A stretch of 64,000 nt of DNA, from the NCBI RefSeq assembly GCF_900108335.1, contig NZ_FNVT01000001.1, positions 310,001-374,000 of the forward strand. The letters run 5' to 3'. Shown here in pieces: positions 18,205-27,332 of the stretch (positions are counted from its first letter, which is position 1; each line of letters starts with the position of its first letter). Origin of the DNA: Nonomuraea solani (GTDB taxonomy: Bacteria; Actinomycetota; Actinomycetes; Streptosporangiales; Streptosporangiaceae). A program made the position numbers and the translations under genes. A model generated the notes under the pieces. The model was not told the origin of the DNA, made no database searches, and saw only the letters and a list, made by a program, of their open reading frames with translations.

Positions 18205-18869
18205 CGGACCACCGCCAGGCGCTTGGCCAGCCAGCCGGTGAAGTAGCCGATCGGGAGGGTCACGGCCATGAACGCGACCACGATGCCGAGGAAGATCGGA
18301 ATCGAGGCGCCGACCTGGTCGAAGGCCTCCTTCATCTTGTTCGCGGACTCCAGGGCGTAGCCGCCCGCCACCGCGACCGTGGTGTTCTTGATCATGGCGA
18401 TCATCACGCTCCCCAGCGGGGCGATGACGGCCCGGAACGCCTGGGGCAGGATGATCATCCTGAGCGACTGCATGAACGTCAGCCCGATCGCCCTGGCCGC
18501 CTCCGCCTGGCCGAGCGGCACCGTGTTGATGCCCGACCGCAGCGCCTCGCAGACGAACGCCGCCGTGTAGGCCGACAGGCCCATCGACACGATCCAGAAC
18601 GAGTTGACGCTCGGCGTCTGGGAGAAGACCAGGCCGAGCGTGTCGCTCAGCCCCAGTGCGCAGAAGGCCAGCACCAGGGTCAAGGGGGTGTTGCGCACCA
18701 CGTTGACGTACATCGTGCCCGCCGCGCGCAGCACCGGCGTCGGGGACACTCGCATCGCCACCAGGACGGTGCCGAGAATCAGCGAGGCGATCGCGCCCAC
18801 GATGGAGAGCTTGATGTTCTCCAGGAACCCCAGCGCGAGGTCGGGCGCGTACCTAATCAGATCTTCCAT
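18201..18869 (-). CDS. gluC: Glutamate ABC transporter permease GluC
   Basis: The protein has about 222 residues. The core starts ALGFLENIKLSIVGAIASLILG and the EAA loop is PLGQAEAARAIGLTFMQSLRMIILPQAFR, diagnostic for amino-acid ABC permeases. Four or five membrane helices are visible. The ATG at 18869 has GGAG four bases upstream and gives MEDLIRYAPD; an ATG at 18884 would add five residues. A strong hairpin lies between gluB and this gene. Confidence 0.95.
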   Translation of the reverse strand: MEDLIRYAPDLALGFLENIKLSIVGAIASLILGTVLVAMRVSPTPVLRAAGTMYVNVVRNTPLTLVLAFCALGLSDTLGLVFSQTPSVNSFWIVSMGLSAYTAAFVCEALRSGINTVPLGQAEAARAIGLTFMQSLRMIILPQAFRAVIAPLGSVMIAMIKNTTVAVAGGYALESANKMKEAFDQVGASIPIFLGIVVAFMAVTLPIGYFTGWLAKRLAVVR

Positions 18870-18889
18870 CGTGCTCCACCACATAGGAC

Positions 18890-18917
18890 GGCGGCGGCCG
18901 GGAGACCGGCCGCCGCC
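18890..18917 (-). terminator. Intercistronic hairpin between gluB and gluC
   Basis: GGCGGCGGCCGG / CCGGCCGCCGCC is a perfect 12-bp stem closed by GAGA, a GNRA-type tetraloop. It sits 10 bp after the gluB stop and before gluC. Such hairpins often stabilise the binding-protein part of an ABC operon transcript so that it is made in excess over the permeases. No U-tract is present. Confidence 0.75.
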
Positions 18918-18927
18918 ACTGACGTGA

Positions 18928-19788
18928 TCAGGCGCAACCCTCCGCCGGCGGTGCGGCGTCAGACACCTTCAGGCCCTGGATGCCGCCGAACCACTTGTCC
19001 AGCAGCTGCTTCATCGTGCCGTTGTCCCACAGCTTCTTCACCGCGGTGTTGACGGCCTCGCAGGTCTTGGTGTCGCCCTTCTTCAGGCCGATGCCGTACT
19101 TCTCGTCCGTGAAGCCCTGGCCCAGCACCTTGAAGTTGCCGCCGGCCTGCTTGGCGAAGCCCGCCAGGATCAGGTCGTCGGTGGTGACGGCGTCGAGGTT
19201 GCTGCCGTTGAGCTTCTGCACGCACTCGGAGTAGTTGGCCGCGTCGACGGTGGTGGCGTCGATGTCGAGCTCGCCGTCCGGGGGCGGGTCGGTGATGCGC
19301 TTGTAGGAGTTGGAGCCCGCGGCCTTGCAGATCTTCTTGCCCTTGAGGTCCTGCGGGGTGTTGATCGACGTGTCGTCCTTGCGGACCATCACGTCCTGGT
19401 GGGCGACGACGTAGGGGCCACCGAAGGTGACCTTGCCCTTGCGCTCCTCGGTGATGGAGTAGGTGGCGAAGACGATGTCGACCGTGCCGTTCTGGAGGAA
19501 CGGCTCGCGGTTGGACGAGGCCGACTCCTTCCAGGAGATCTTCACGTCCTTGCCGCCGGCCATCTCCTTCAGTACGGCCTTGGCCACGTCGACGTCAAAG
19601 CCCTCGGGCTCGTTGCCCTTCTTCAGACCCAGGCTCGGCTGGTCCCACTTGGTGCCGACCACGACCGTGCCGCCACCCTGGGCCTTCTCCACCACGGTGG
19701 CGAAGGTCTGCTCCCCGCCGCCGCAAGCGGCCAGGCCGGCCGCCAGGGCCGCTATCGAGAGCACCGCTCCCGTTCGACGCATGTGCAT
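18928..19788 (-). CDS. gluB: Glutamate ABC transporter substrate-binding lipoprotein GluB
   Basis: The family 3 solute-binding lipoprotein has 286 residues. The signal peptide RRTGAVLSIAALAAGLAAC ends in lipobox LAAC. The ligand-binding core contains VVVGTKWDQPSLGLKKG, SWKESASSNREPFLQNG and VTFGGPYVVAHQD. GGCAGG lies five bases before the ATG at 19788; another in-frame ATG lies two codons later. The gap to gluA is 20 bp. It is clearly a paralogue of the protein at 16377, with conserved GTKWDQPSLGLK, DPPPDGEL/EPPPDGRL and KKGDT...TCEAVN segments. Confidence 0.95.
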   Translation of the reverse strand: MHMRRTGAVLSIAALAAGLAACGGGEQTFATVVEKAQGGGTVVVGTKWDQPSLGLKKGNEPEGFDVDVAKAVLKEMAGGKDVKISWKESASSNREPFLQNGTVDIVFATYSITEERKGKVTFGGPYVVAHQDVMVRKDDTSINTPQDLKGKKICKAAGSNSYKRITDPPPDGELDIDATTVDAANYSECVQKLNGSNLDAVTTDDLILAGFAKQAGGNFKVLGQGFTDEKYGIGLKKGDTKTCEAVNTAVKKLWDNGTMKQLLDKWFGGIQGLKVSDAAPPAEGCA

Positions 19789-19808
19789 GTGTACCTGCCT
19801 CAATTTAT

Positions 19809-20564
19809 TCAGTGCGTGAGGATCTTCGAAAGGAAGTCACGCGCCCGGTCGGTCTGCGCATTGGTGAAGAACTCGTCGGGAGTGTTCTCCTCCACGATCT
19901 GCCCGTCGGCCATGAACACCACCCGGTTGGCCGCCCGGCGGGCGAAGCCCATCTCGTGCGTGACGACCATCATGGTCATCCCGTCACGTGCCAGCCCGAT
20001 CATCACATCGAGCACCTCCTGGACCATCTCCGGGTCCAGCGCGGAGGTCGGCTCGTCGAACAGGATCATCTTCGGATCCATGGCCAGCGCTCTCGCGATC
20101 GCGACCCGTTGCTGCTGGCCGCCGGAGAGCTGAGCCGGATACTTGTCCGCCTGCGCCGCGATGCCGACCCGCTCGAGCAGCTCCATCGCCCGCTTGCCGG
20201 CCTCGTCCTTGGCCTTGCCGCGGACCTTGATGGGGCCGAGCGTGACGTTCTCGCGGATGGTCTTGTGCGCGAACAAGTTGAACGACTGGAAGACCATGCC
20301 GACGTCAGAACGCAGTCTGGCCAGCGCTTTGCCCTCTTCGGGCAGCACCTGGCCGTCAAATATGATCTTGCCGTCGTTGATCGTCTCCAGCCGGTTGATC
20401 GTGCGGCACAGCGTGGACTTACCGCCGCCCGACGGGCCGATGACGACCAGTACCTCGCCACGAGAGACGGTCAAGTTGATGTTCTTCAGGACGTGCAGCG
20501 CCCCGAAGTGCTTGTTGACGTTCTCCAACTGAACCAGTGGAGTGGCGTCGCCGTTCTCCGTCAT
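19809..20564 (-). CDS. gluA: Glutamate ABC transporter ATP-binding protein GluA
   Basis: The 251-residue ATPase of a polar amino-acid importer shows Walker A GPSGGGKST, Q-loop VFQSFNLFAH, signature LSGGQQQR, Walker B MILFDEPTSALDPE and switch histidine VVTHEMGFA. It powers uptake through GluC and GluD with substrate from GluB. It is the first gene of the gluABCD operon, so the promoter should lie in 20565-20702, shared with divergent miaB. I could not pick out a confident -35/-10 pair there. Confidence 0.97.
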   Translation of the reverse strand: MTENGDATPLVQLENVNKHFGALHVLKNINLTVSRGEVLVVIGPSGGGKSTLCRTINRLETINDGKIIFDGQVLPEEGKALARLRSDVGMVFQSFNLFAHKTIRENVTLGPIKVRGKAKDEAGKRAMELLERVGIAAQADKYPAQLSGGQQQRVAIARALAMDPKMILFDEPTSALDPEMVQEVLDVMIGLARDGMTMMVVTHEMGFARRAANRVVFMADGQIVEENTPDEFFTNAQTDRARDFLSKILTH

Positions 20565-20702
20565 GGACCAAAACGGTAGAGGGCATTAGAGCGCTGGTCA
20601 CTAACCGAGCGGTACCGATCCGATCACATCATGCCATCAAGCTGGTCTTTTAGATCGATAGGGGCCGCCGCAAGCCGGACTACGACTACCCTTGAACGTG
20701 CC

Positions 20703-22196
20703 ATGACTGTGACCCAGGAGGGCGCCCGCACCTATCAAGTGCGCACATACGGGTGCCAGATGAACGTCCACGACTCCGAGCGGCTGTCAGGCCTGCTGGA
20801 GGACGCCGGTTACGTGCCCGCCCTCGACGGCGAGAGCGCCGACGTGGTCGTGTTCAACACGTGTGCCGTGCGGGAAAATGCCGACAACCGCCTCTACGGC
20901 AACCTCGGCCATCTGAGACCGGCCAAGGTGAGCAATCCGCGCATGCAGATCGCCGTCGGCGGCTGCCTGGCGCAGAAGGACCAGGGCGAGATCGTCCGCA
21001 AGGCCCCGTGGGTCGACGTCGTGTTCGGCACGCACAACATCGGCTCGCTGCCGGTGCTGCTGGAGCGGGCCCGCATCGAGGGCGAGGCGCAGGTCGAGCT
21101 CAAGGAGTCGCTGGAGGTCTTCCCCTCGACGCTGCCCACCAAGCGCGAGTCCGCCTACGCCGCGTGGGTGGCCATCTCGGTCGGCTGCAACAACACCTGC
21201 ACCTTCTGCATCGTGCCGTCGCTGCGCGGCAAGGAGAAGGACCGCCGTCCCGGCGACGTGCTGGCCGAGGTCCAGACGCTGGTCGGCCAGGGTGTGCTCG
21301 AAGTCACGCTGCTGGGCCAGAACGTCAACACCTACGGCGTGGAGTTCGGCGACCGGCTGGCCTTCGGCAAGCTGCTGCGCTCGTGCGGCGACATCGAGGG
21401 GCTCGAACGGGTCCGCTTCACCTCGCCGCACCCGGCCGCGTTCACCGACGACGTGATCGCCGCCATGGCGGAGACGCCCAACGTGATGCACCAGCTCCAC
21501 ATGCCGCTGCAGTCCGGCTCCGACCGGGTGCTCAAGGCGATGCGCCGCTCCTACCGGGCCGAGCGCTACCTGGGCATCATCGAGCGGGTGCGCGCGGCCA
21601 TGCCGGACGCGGCCATCTCGACCGACATCATCGTCGGCTTCCCCGGGGAGACGGAGGAGGACTTCCAGCAGACGCTGGAGGTGGTCCGGCAGAGCCGCTT
21701 CGCCAACGCCTTCACCTTCCAATACTCCATCCGTCCCGGCACCCCCGCGGCCACCATGGACGAGCAGGTGCCCAAGGAGGTCGTGCAGGAGCGCTACGAG
21801 CGGCTGGTGGCCCTGCAGGAGGAGATCTCATGGGCGGAGAACAAGAAGCAGGTGGGCCGCACGCTCGAAGTGCTCGTGGCCGAGGGTGAGGGCCGCAAGG
21901 ACGACGCCACGCACCGGCTGTCGGGGCGGGCGGGTGACAACCGCCTGGTGCACTTCGCCGTGGGCGACGAGAAGCCGCGGCCGGGCGACATGGTGACGGT
22001 CGAGGTGACGTACGCGGCTCCGCACCACCTGGTGGCGGACGGGGCGGTGCGCGCGGTCCGGCGCACCAGGGCGGGCGACGCATGGGAGGCCCGCCAGGGC
22101 GCTCCGTCGTCCGGGCCGGGGGTTCTGCTGGGCATGCCAACGATCGGGCGCCCGGCGCCCCTTCCGGCGGCCACCGGGGGCTGCTCGGCGCACTGA
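20703..22196 (+). CDS. miaB: tRNA-2-methylthio-N6-dimethylallyladenosine synthase MiaB
   Basis: MiaB is a radical-SAM methylthiotransferase that modifies i6A37 of tRNA, acting after MiaA. The 497-residue protein has the N-terminal UPF0004 cluster cysteines C18, C54 and C88 ([23 protein letters not shown]), the radical SAM motif CNNTCTFC (C162, C166, C169) and a C-terminal TRAM domain. An extra tail of about 40 residues rich in Gly, Pro and Ala follows TRAM. The ATG at 20703 lacks a clear ribosome site. An intrinsic terminator follows the stop. miaA lies 4 kb downstream, a common actinobacterial arrangement. Confidence 0.98.
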   Translation: MTVTQEGARTYQVRTYGCQMNVHDSERLSGLLEDAGYVPALDGESADVVVFNTCAVRENADNRLYGNLGHLRPAKVSNPRMQIAVGGCLAQKDQGEIVRKAPWVDVVFGTHNIGSLPVLLERARIEGEAQVELKESLEVFPSTLPTKRESAYAAWVAISVGCNNTCTFCIVPSLRGKEKDRRPGDVLAEVQTLVGQGVLEVTLLGQNVNTYGVEFGDRLAFGKLLRSCGDIEGLERVRFTSPHPAAFTDDVIAAMAETPNVMHQLHMPLQSGSDRVLKAMRRSYRAERYLGIIERVRAAMPDAAISTDIIVGFPGETEEDFQQTLEVVRQSRFANAFTFQYSIRPGTPAATMDEQVPKEVVQERYERLVALQEEISWAENKKQVGRTLEVLVAEGEGRKDDATHRLSGRAGDNRLVHFAVGDEKPRPGDMVTVEVTYAAPHHLVADGAVRAVRRTRAGDAWEARQGAPSSGPGVLLGMPTIGRPAPLPAATGGCSAH

Positions 22197-22209
22197 TCGG
22201 GCTTTGACG

Positions 22210-22240
22210 AAAAGGGCGGTGCTTCGGCGCCGCCCTTTTT
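22210..22240 (+). terminator. Intrinsic terminator after miaB
   Basis: AAAGGGCGGTGC, loop TTCG, GCGCCGCCCTTT forms a 12-bp stem (one G-U pair) and is followed by TTTTT. It lies 14 bp after the miaB stop. In reverse it ends seven bases before the stop of the convergent gene at 22247, so it may serve both strands. Confidence 0.92.
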
Positions 22241-22246
22241 CGTGTT

Positions 22247-22861
22247 TCAGCGGGTGAGGCGGTCGAGGAAGGCGTAGCAGGGCTGCCTGCGGAAGTCGTG
22301 GAACGTGGCGCAGGGGTCCGGCAGGCCGCGCGGTTCCTCTTGCCTCGGCTTGATCGTCGGGCGCGGCTTCTGACGCGGGGTGGGGGAGTTCTGCGGACGA
22401 GGTACGGCCTTCGGGGGCGCCTTCGTCTTCGGCGGTCGTCTCCGTGGCGGGCCGGCCGAGCGGAGGGGCGTCGCCGGGGCGGGGACCGATTCGAACCACG
22501 GCGGCAGTTGCACGGCTTCCGGTTCGTGACTGGCGACGATGTGGAGCGGTCCGGCGGCGGGCGTCGGCGCGAGGAGCGATTTGGTGGCAACAGGTGTTCT
22601 CACCGACGCCGAGAGTGGCGAAGGCGATGAATTCGATCTTGGGGAAAGTGGCGTTTCCTGATCGATTTCCGGTGTTGATCGAGGTGAGTTGGTGAATGCC
22701 AGGAATATTCCCAGCGACGCGGTGACGAGTACCCCGGTGACTCCGGCCAGGGGTGCCAGGTGGGCGCGGCGACCTGGGCAAATGGATCTAAGGGGGGACA
22801 AGTCGTGATTCCTTTGTGATTGGTGTGCGAGCATTCCACTCTTGCGGCTAGTGTGGTCCAT
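22247..22861 (-). CDS. Single-pass membrane protein of unknown function
   Basis: The product has about 204 residues from an ATG at 22861; an alternative ATG at 22834 gives 195. One membrane helix (HLAPLAGVTGVLVTASLGIFLAF, about 38-60) follows a short basic cytoplasmic part. The exported part is Ser/Pro/Lys-rich and ends in a compact motif CATFHDFRRQPCYAFLDRL with two cysteines that could form a disulphide. I do not recognise the family by name. It is convergent with miaB and divergent from the membrane protein gene at 22915, sharing a 53-bp promoter gap. Confidence 0.72.
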   Translation of the reverse strand: MDHTSRKSGMLAHQSQRNHDLSPLRSICPGRRAHLAPLAGVTGVLVTASLGIFLAFTNSPRSTPEIDQETPLSPRSNSSPSPLSASVRTPVATKSLLAPTPAAGPLHIVASHEPEAVQLPPWFESVPAPATPLRSAGPPRRRPPKTKAPPKAVPRPQNSPTPRQKPRPTIKPRQEEPRGLPDPCATFHDFRRQPCYAFLDRLTR

Positions 22862-22914
22862 CACCCCCGAAGCCGTTGAGGTTTCCCGATACGACCGCAG
22901 GGAGCTGCACCACC

Positions 22915-23499
22915 ATGCAAGATCCGATCGAGGCGGATCGTCAGGAGGTCCTGTCCGGGCCGGGAGACGTTCGCCTGGCGTCGAGAAATAGGCCATCGGA
23001 AAACCGCCCACAGAGGAAGAAGAGCAAGAACAAAGTCCTCTTCATCGCCGCTTCCGTGCTCGTCGCCGTGCTCACGGCGGGCGGCGCCGGCTACCTGCTG
23101 GCGTCCAGCCCCGGCGGGACGTCGCAGCAGCAGGGCGGTGCGCCCGCGCCGGCGCCTTCGCAGAGCGCCGGAGGGGACGAAGACCTCCAGGGCGACGACA
23201 ACGCCACCATGGGCGACGCCACCACCGACAACCCCGAGGACGGCCTGTCCACCGACGCCCCCGACGAGGGCGGCATGGGTGACGTCGCCGACCCGGGCAC
23301 GGGATCCACGGGCACTGACTCCACGGGCGCCAACTCCACGGGCACCGGCTCCTCCACCGGCAACACTCAGACCGGCAAGGAGCCGTCGAAGAGCACCCCG
23401 ACCAAGGGGCCGCAGTCCGGTGGCGGCACGACGGAGGACACCCCCGGCGACGGACCGGCGGGCGAGGTCAGCGGCCAGTGCGCGAAGAGCGGCTGCTAG
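22915..23499 (+). CDS. Single-pass membrane protein with long acidic Ser/Thr/Gly-rich tail
   Basis: The product has 194 residues from the ATG at 22915, with GGGAG about 10 bases upstream. Residues 1-40 are cytoplasmic and basic (RPQRKKSKNK), then one membrane helix VLFIAASVLVAVLTAGGAGYLLA. The remaining 120 residues are a disordered extracytoplasmic tail, first Asp/Glu-rich, then with STGTDSTGANSTGTGS repeats, ending QCAKSGC. The two terminal cysteines are the only ones in the tail. No enzyme domain is present. The gene pairs with the divergent membrane protein at 22247, and both have C-terminal cysteine pairs. Confidence 0.75.
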   Translation: MQDPIEADRQEVLSGPGDVRLASRNRPSENRPQRKKSKNKVLFIAASVLVAVLTAGGAGYLLASSPGGTSQQQGGAPAPAPSQSAGGDEDLQGDDNATMGDATTDNPEDGLSTDAPDEGGMGDVADPGTGSTGTDSTGANSTGTGSSTGNTQTGKEPSKSTPTKGPQSGGGTTEDTPGDGPAGEVSGQCAKSGC

Positions 23500-23578
23500 C
23501 GACCCGGCGAAGTGGCTTGCCGCTTATGGGTGGCACTGGACCTATGACGGGAGCCCCTCGGCTCCGTAGGGTCGCTTC

Positions 23579-24319
23579 ATGACGACTGACAGAGCGGCCG
23601 CGCTGCGCGCGCTGCACGTGCCGGGCACGCCACTCGTCCTGCCGAACGTCTGGGACGCCGCCTCGGCCCGCGCCGTACGGGATGCCGGGTTTCCCGCGGT
23701 CGCCACCGGCAGCGCCGCCGTCTCCCGTGTGCTCGGCTACGACGACGGCGAGGCCACGCCGGTGGGGGAGATGATGGCGGCCATCGCCCGCATCGTGCGG
23801 GTCGTGGACGTGCCGGTCACCGCCGACATCGAGCGCGGCTACGGCCTCAAGCCCGCCGAACTGGTCGAACGCCTGGCCGCGACCGGGGCCGTGGGGTGCA
23901 ACCTGGAGGACTCCGTCCCCGGGCGGGGCGAGATGGTCGAACCTGAGGCGCAGGCCGCCTTCCTGACCGAGGTGCGGGCGGCCGCGGGCGACACGCTCGT
24001 GATCAACGCGCGCGTCGACCTCTACCTGCGGGGCGAGGCCACTCGGGAGGCGGTGGCCGAGCGCGGCCGGCGTTACCTGGAGGCGGGGGCCGACTGCGTG
24101 TACCCGATCGGGCTGGCGGACGAGGACGAGATCCGGGCGCTGGCCGGTGAGCTCGGCGGACGGGTCAACGTGCTGTTCAGGCCCGGCGTCCCGGGGCTCG
24201 CCAGGCTGGCGGAGCTCGGGGTGGCCAGGGTCAGCTTCGGGGGCGGGCTGCACCAGGCGTCCCACGCCTACGCCCAGAGCCTGTTCGCCAAGGTGAGGCA
24301 GGGGGACAGCCCGTACTGA
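23579..24319 (+). CDS. Isocitrate lyase/PEP mutase superfamily protein
   Basis: The 246-residue TIM-barrel protein belongs to the PEP mutase/isocitrate lyase superfamily, which makes or breaks C-C or P-C bonds next to a carboxylate. Visible features are PNVWDAASARAV near the start, TADIERGYG (metal-binding Asp region), GCNLEDSVPGRGEMV, INARVDLYL and a C-terminal glycine-rich turn VARVSFGGGLHQ. The classic isocitrate lyase KKCGH signature is absent, and the protein is too short for AceA. The exact substrate (oxaloacetate, methylisocitrate or a phosphonate) is not determinable. It starts 79 bp after the membrane protein gene. Confidence 0.88.
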   Translation: MTTDRAAALRALHVPGTPLVLPNVWDAASARAVRDAGFPAVATGSAAVSRVLGYDDGEATPVGEMMAAIARIVRVVDVPVTADIERGYGLKPAELVERLAATGAVGCNLEDSVPGRGEMVEPEAQAAFLTEVRAAAGDTLVINARVDLYLRGEATREAVAERGRRYLEAGADCVYPIGLADEDEIRALAGELGGRVNVLFRPGVPGLARLAELGVARVSFGGGLHQASHAYAQSLFAKVRQGDSPY

Positions 24320-24340
24320 GCCTCCCGTACGCTTGCGCTC

Positions 24341-24988
24341 GTGCTTGTCGCCGCGGCCGTCTGCCCGCCAACCCCGCTGGTCGTGCTGGAGTTGCCCGAC
24401 CTTCGCTCCACCTGTCACACCGCGATCGACGCCCTGCGCGCGGCGCGCCCCGACACGCTGGTGATCGTGGGCGGCGCGGAGGCCACGAGCGCGTACGACG
24501 GCACGTCGGCGGGCACCCTGCGGCCCTGGGGCCTGGACGTCACGGCAGGGGGCGGCGAGCCCGTGCTGCCGCTGTCCCTCACCATCGGCCGGCTCCTGCT
24601 GGACGACGACCCCGGCCTCCTCCAGTCCGTGGCCTTCGACGCGACCGGCGACGAATGCCGGGAGCTGGGGGCGAAGCTGGCCGTCGCGGGGGACCGGGTG
24701 GCGCTGCTCGTGATGGCCGACGGCTCGGCCTGCCTCAGCCCGCGAGCTCCTGGCCGGTACGACGACGCGGCCGGGCCGTTCAACGACCACATCGCGACCG
24801 CCCTCGCCGGAGCCGACGCCGGCGCCCTCACCGCGCTCGACCCCGCCGAGGCGGACCGGCTGTGGGTGAGCGGGCGCGCGGCGCTGCAGGTGCTGGCGGG
24901 CGCGGCGGGACCGGCGGCGTTCGAGGGCCGCCTGCTGATGGCGACCGCCCCTTACGGCGTCGGCTACTTCACCGGTGTGTGGACCTGA
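24341..24988 (+). CDS. Class III extradiol dioxygenase (LigB/MEMO-like) family protein
   Basis: The 215-residue protein begins at a GTG 21 bp after the preceding gene. It has the LigB-like fold pattern: [65 protein letters not shown] and a late [16 protein letters not shown]. Related actinobacterial proteins are found between miaB and miaA. The metal-binding histidine pair of true dioxygenases is not obvious, so it may be catalytically changed. Its last 25 bp overlap the convergent rnz gene end to end. Confidence 0.78.
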   Translation: MLVAAAVCPPTPLVVLELPDLRSTCHTAIDALRAARPDTLVIVGGAEATSAYDGTSAGTLRPWGLDVTAGGGEPVLPLSLTIGRLLLDDDPGLLQSVAFDATGDECRELGAKLAVAGDRVALLVMADGSACLSPRAPGRYDDAAGPFNDHIATALAGADAGALTALDPAEADRLWVSGRAALQVLAGAAGPAAFEGRLLMATAPYGVGYFTGVWT

Positions 24989-25878
24989 CGGCGTGGGACC
25001 GGGATCCGCATCAGGTCGCGGGCCGTGATGATCTCGCCGGTGAAGCTCTGGTGGGCCTCGGCGGTGAACGCCGGCTCGTCGTCGAACCCGTACCGCTCGG
25101 AGAAGTGCGTGAGCACCAGCCTGCGCACCCCGGCCTCCGCCGCCACCTGCCCCGCCTCGTACGCCGTCAGATGCCCGTATTCCTTGGCCAGCGCGCTCTC
25201 CTCCGCCAGGAACGTCGACTCGATCACCAGCAGGTCGACCCCGGAGGCCAGCTCGAAGACGGCGTCGCAGAGCCGGGTGTCCATGACGAACGCCATGCTC
25301 TGCCCTGGTTTGGGCACGCTGCACTGGTCGAGCGTGACCCCGCGTACGGAGCCGGTGCGCTGCAGTTCGCCGACCTCAGGCCCCCGGATGCCGTGGGCGG
25401 CCAGCCGCTCGGGCAGCATGCGGCGGCCGTCCGGCTCCTGGACGCGGTAGCCGTACGACTCGACGGGGTGTGACAGGCGGCGCGCGGTCAGCGGCCCGAC
25501 GCCGTCCAGCTCGCCGGAGAGCGGATGCTCGGCGATCACGGACGTGTCGGCGAACGCGGCCGCATGGCGCAACCTGCGCCAATAGTCCTCCCCGGAACCG
25601 GGATAGACCGCGCGAACCGGATGCCGGACCCGGTCCCTGGCGATCCGCTGCACGACCCCGGGCACGCCCAGGCAGTGGTCGCCGTGGAAGTGCGTGACGC
25701 AGAGCCAGTGCACGTCGTGGGCGCTCATCCCGGCGTGCACCATCTGCCGCTGGGTGCCCTCACCAGGATCGAAGAGAAACCCCTGACCGTCCCAGCGCAA
25801 GAGGTAGCCGTTGTGGTTACGGTGTCGGGTAGGAACGGCGCTCGAGGTGCCGAGCACCACGAGCTCACGAGAGGACAC
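24964..25878 (-). CDS. rnz: Ribonuclease Z (metallo-beta-lactamase fold)
   Basis: RNase Z trims the 3' trailer of tRNA precursors. The 304-residue protein carries the metal motif [13 protein letters not shown], an early [11 protein letters not shown], the histidine/aspartate strand [31 protein letters not shown] and LTHFSERY. The GTG at 25878 gives [19 protein letters not shown], matching the usual start; the open frame continues 24 codons upstream into ogt. Its start codon and that of divergent ogt are separated by a single base, so each promoter must lie within the other gene. Confidence 0.93.
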   Translation of the reverse strand: MSSRELVVLGTSSAVPTRHRNHNGYLLRWDGQGFLFDPGEGTQRQMVHAGMSAHDVHWLCVTHFHGDHCLGVPGVVQRIARDRVRHPVRAVYPGSGEDYWRRLRHAAAFADTSVIAEHPLSGELDGVGPLTARRLSHPVESYGYRVQEPDGRRMLPERLAAHGIRGPEVGELQRTGSVRGVTLDQCSVPKPGQSMAFVMDTRLCDAVFELASGVDLLVIESTFLAEESALAKEYGHLTAYEAGQVAAEAGVRRLVLTHFSERYGFDDEPAFTAEAHQSFTGEIITARDLMRIPVPRRQVHTPVK

Positions 25879-25879
25879 G

Positions 25880-26404
25880 ATGACCACCCAGTCCACGGTC
25901 GCTTTCGCGGAGGTCCCGACGCCGGTGGGGCCGTTCGTGCTGGCCGTCACCGAGGTCGGCCTGGTCGCGTCGGGCTGGGGGTCCCGGGAGTGGCCCGCCG
26001 ACCGCCGCCTCGGCCTGGCTGAGGTTCATGATGCGGATCGTACGGCCTCCGTCGTCGCCGAGCTGAATGCTTATTTCGCCGGAGAGCTGAAGACCTTCGA
26101 GACGCCCATCGACTGGCGGCTCATGTCCGGCTCGCGGCTGAGCGTGCTCCAGGCCCTGCACCGGGTCCCCTACGGCACCGCCGTCACCTACGGCGAGCTG
26201 GCCAGGCTGAGCGGCTCCAGCGTGCCCGCCCGCGGCATCGGCTCGATCATGGGCTCCAACCCGATCCCCATCATCGTCCCCTGCCACCGCGTCGTGGCGG
26301 CCGGCAACGGGCTGGGCGGGTTCAGCGGCGGGGAGGGCGTGGAGACCAAGCGGTGGCTGCTCACCCACGAGGGCTACCTGCAACCGTCACTGCTCGATCT
26401 CTAG
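25880..26404 (+). CDS. ogt: Methylated-DNA--protein-cysteine methyltransferase
   Basis: This suicide repair enzyme transfers O6-alkyl groups from guanine to its own cysteine. The 174-residue protein has the DNA-binding helix region [17 protein letters not shown], the arginine-finger element [17 protein letters not shown], the acceptor motif PCHRVV and the following GLGGFSGG. The length and the lack of an Ada domain fit Ogt. AGAGGAC precedes the ATG. It lies head to head with rnz and 13 bp before miaA. Confidence 0.96.
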   Translation: MTTQSTVAFAEVPTPVGPFVLAVTEVGLVASGWGSREWPADRRLGLAEVHDADRTASVVAELNAYFAGELKTFETPIDWRLMSGSRLSVLQALHRVPYGTAVTYGELARLSGSSVPARGIGSIMGSNPIPIIVPCHRVVAAGNGLGGFSGGEGVETKRWLLTHEGYLQPSLLDL

Positions 26405-26417
26405 CACACTTGTCCGT

Positions 26418-27323
26418 GTGCGCCAGCAGCCAGTCATCGCCGTCGTCGGTCCCACCGCGGCGGGAAAGTCCGATCTCGCCGTCGACCTCGCCCTCCGGCT
26501 GGGGGGTGAGTGCGTCAACGCCGACTCCATGCAGCTCTATCGCGGCATGGACATCGGCACGGCCAAGCTCACCCAGGCCGAGATGCGCGGGATTCCGCAC
26601 CACCTGCTGGACATCTGGGATGTGACGGTCACGGCCAGCGTGGCCGAATACCAGAAGCTGGCCAGGGCGGTCATCGACGCCGTCGAGGTGCCGGTGCTGG
26701 TGGGCGGCAGCGGCCTGTACATCCGTGCGGCCATCGACGAGCTGGAGTTCCCCGGCACCGACCCCGCGATCAGGGCCAGGCTGGAGGCCGAGCTGGCCGA
26801 GCGCGGCCCCGGGCCGCTCTACGAGCGCCTGCGTGAGCAGGACCCGGACGCCGCCGCGGCCATCCTGCCGAGCAACGGCCGCCGCATCGTGCGCGCCCTC
26901 GAGGTGATCGAGTTCTCGGGCCGCCCGTTCTCGGCCACCATGCCGTCCTACGACGCCGTCTACCCGAGCGTCCAGATCGGCGTCGAGGTCCCCAGGCCGG
27001 AGCTCGACCGGCGGATCGAGGTCAGGGTCGAGCGCATGTGGCGGGCCGGGCTGGTCGACGAGGTGCGCGCGCTGCTCGGGCAGGGGCTCGCCGACGGGCG
27101 TACGGCCGGCCGGGCCCTCGGATACGCCCAGGTCATCCGGTTCCTGGAGGGTGAGTGGAGCGAGGAGCGGGCGTTCGCCGAGACGGTCAGGCTGACCAGG
27201 CGTTTCGCCCGCCGCCAGGAGTCGTGGTTTCGCCGCGATCCGCGGGTGTGCTGGCTGCCGTACGACGCTCCAGACCTGCTTGAGCGGTCCCTGGCGCGAA
27301 TCGCGGGACAGCCGTGCGCATAA
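26418..27323 (+). CDS. miaA: tRNA dimethylallyltransferase MiaA
   Basis: MiaA adds the dimethylallyl group to A37 of tRNA, the substrate for MiaB. The 301-residue protein shows the P-loop GPTAAGKS, NADSMQLYRGMDIGTAK, HHLLDIWDV, GGSGLYIRA and RRFARRQESWFRRD. It starts at a GTG 13 bp after ogt and ends 9 bp before dapF, so all three are probably one transcript. Confidence 0.98.
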   Translation: MRQQPVIAVVGPTAAGKSDLAVDLALRLGGECVNADSMQLYRGMDIGTAKLTQAEMRGIPHHLLDIWDVTVTASVAEYQKLARAVIDAVEVPVLVGGSGLYIRAAIDELEFPGTDPAIRARLEAELAERGPGPLYERLREQDPDAAAAILPSNGRRIVRALEVIEFSGRPFSATMPSYDAVYPSVQIGVEVPRPELDRRIEVRVERMWRAGLVDEVRALLGQGLADGRTAGRALGYAQVIRFLEGEWSEERAFAETVRLTRRFARRQESWFRRDPRVCWLPYDAPDLLERSLARIAGQPCA

Positions 27324-27332
27324 ACTCCTACA

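Noticed and set aside
23579-24319. Isocitrate lyase partner for malate synthase
   Set aside because: The protein is too short and lacks KKCGH, so it is a general PEP mutase superfamily member.
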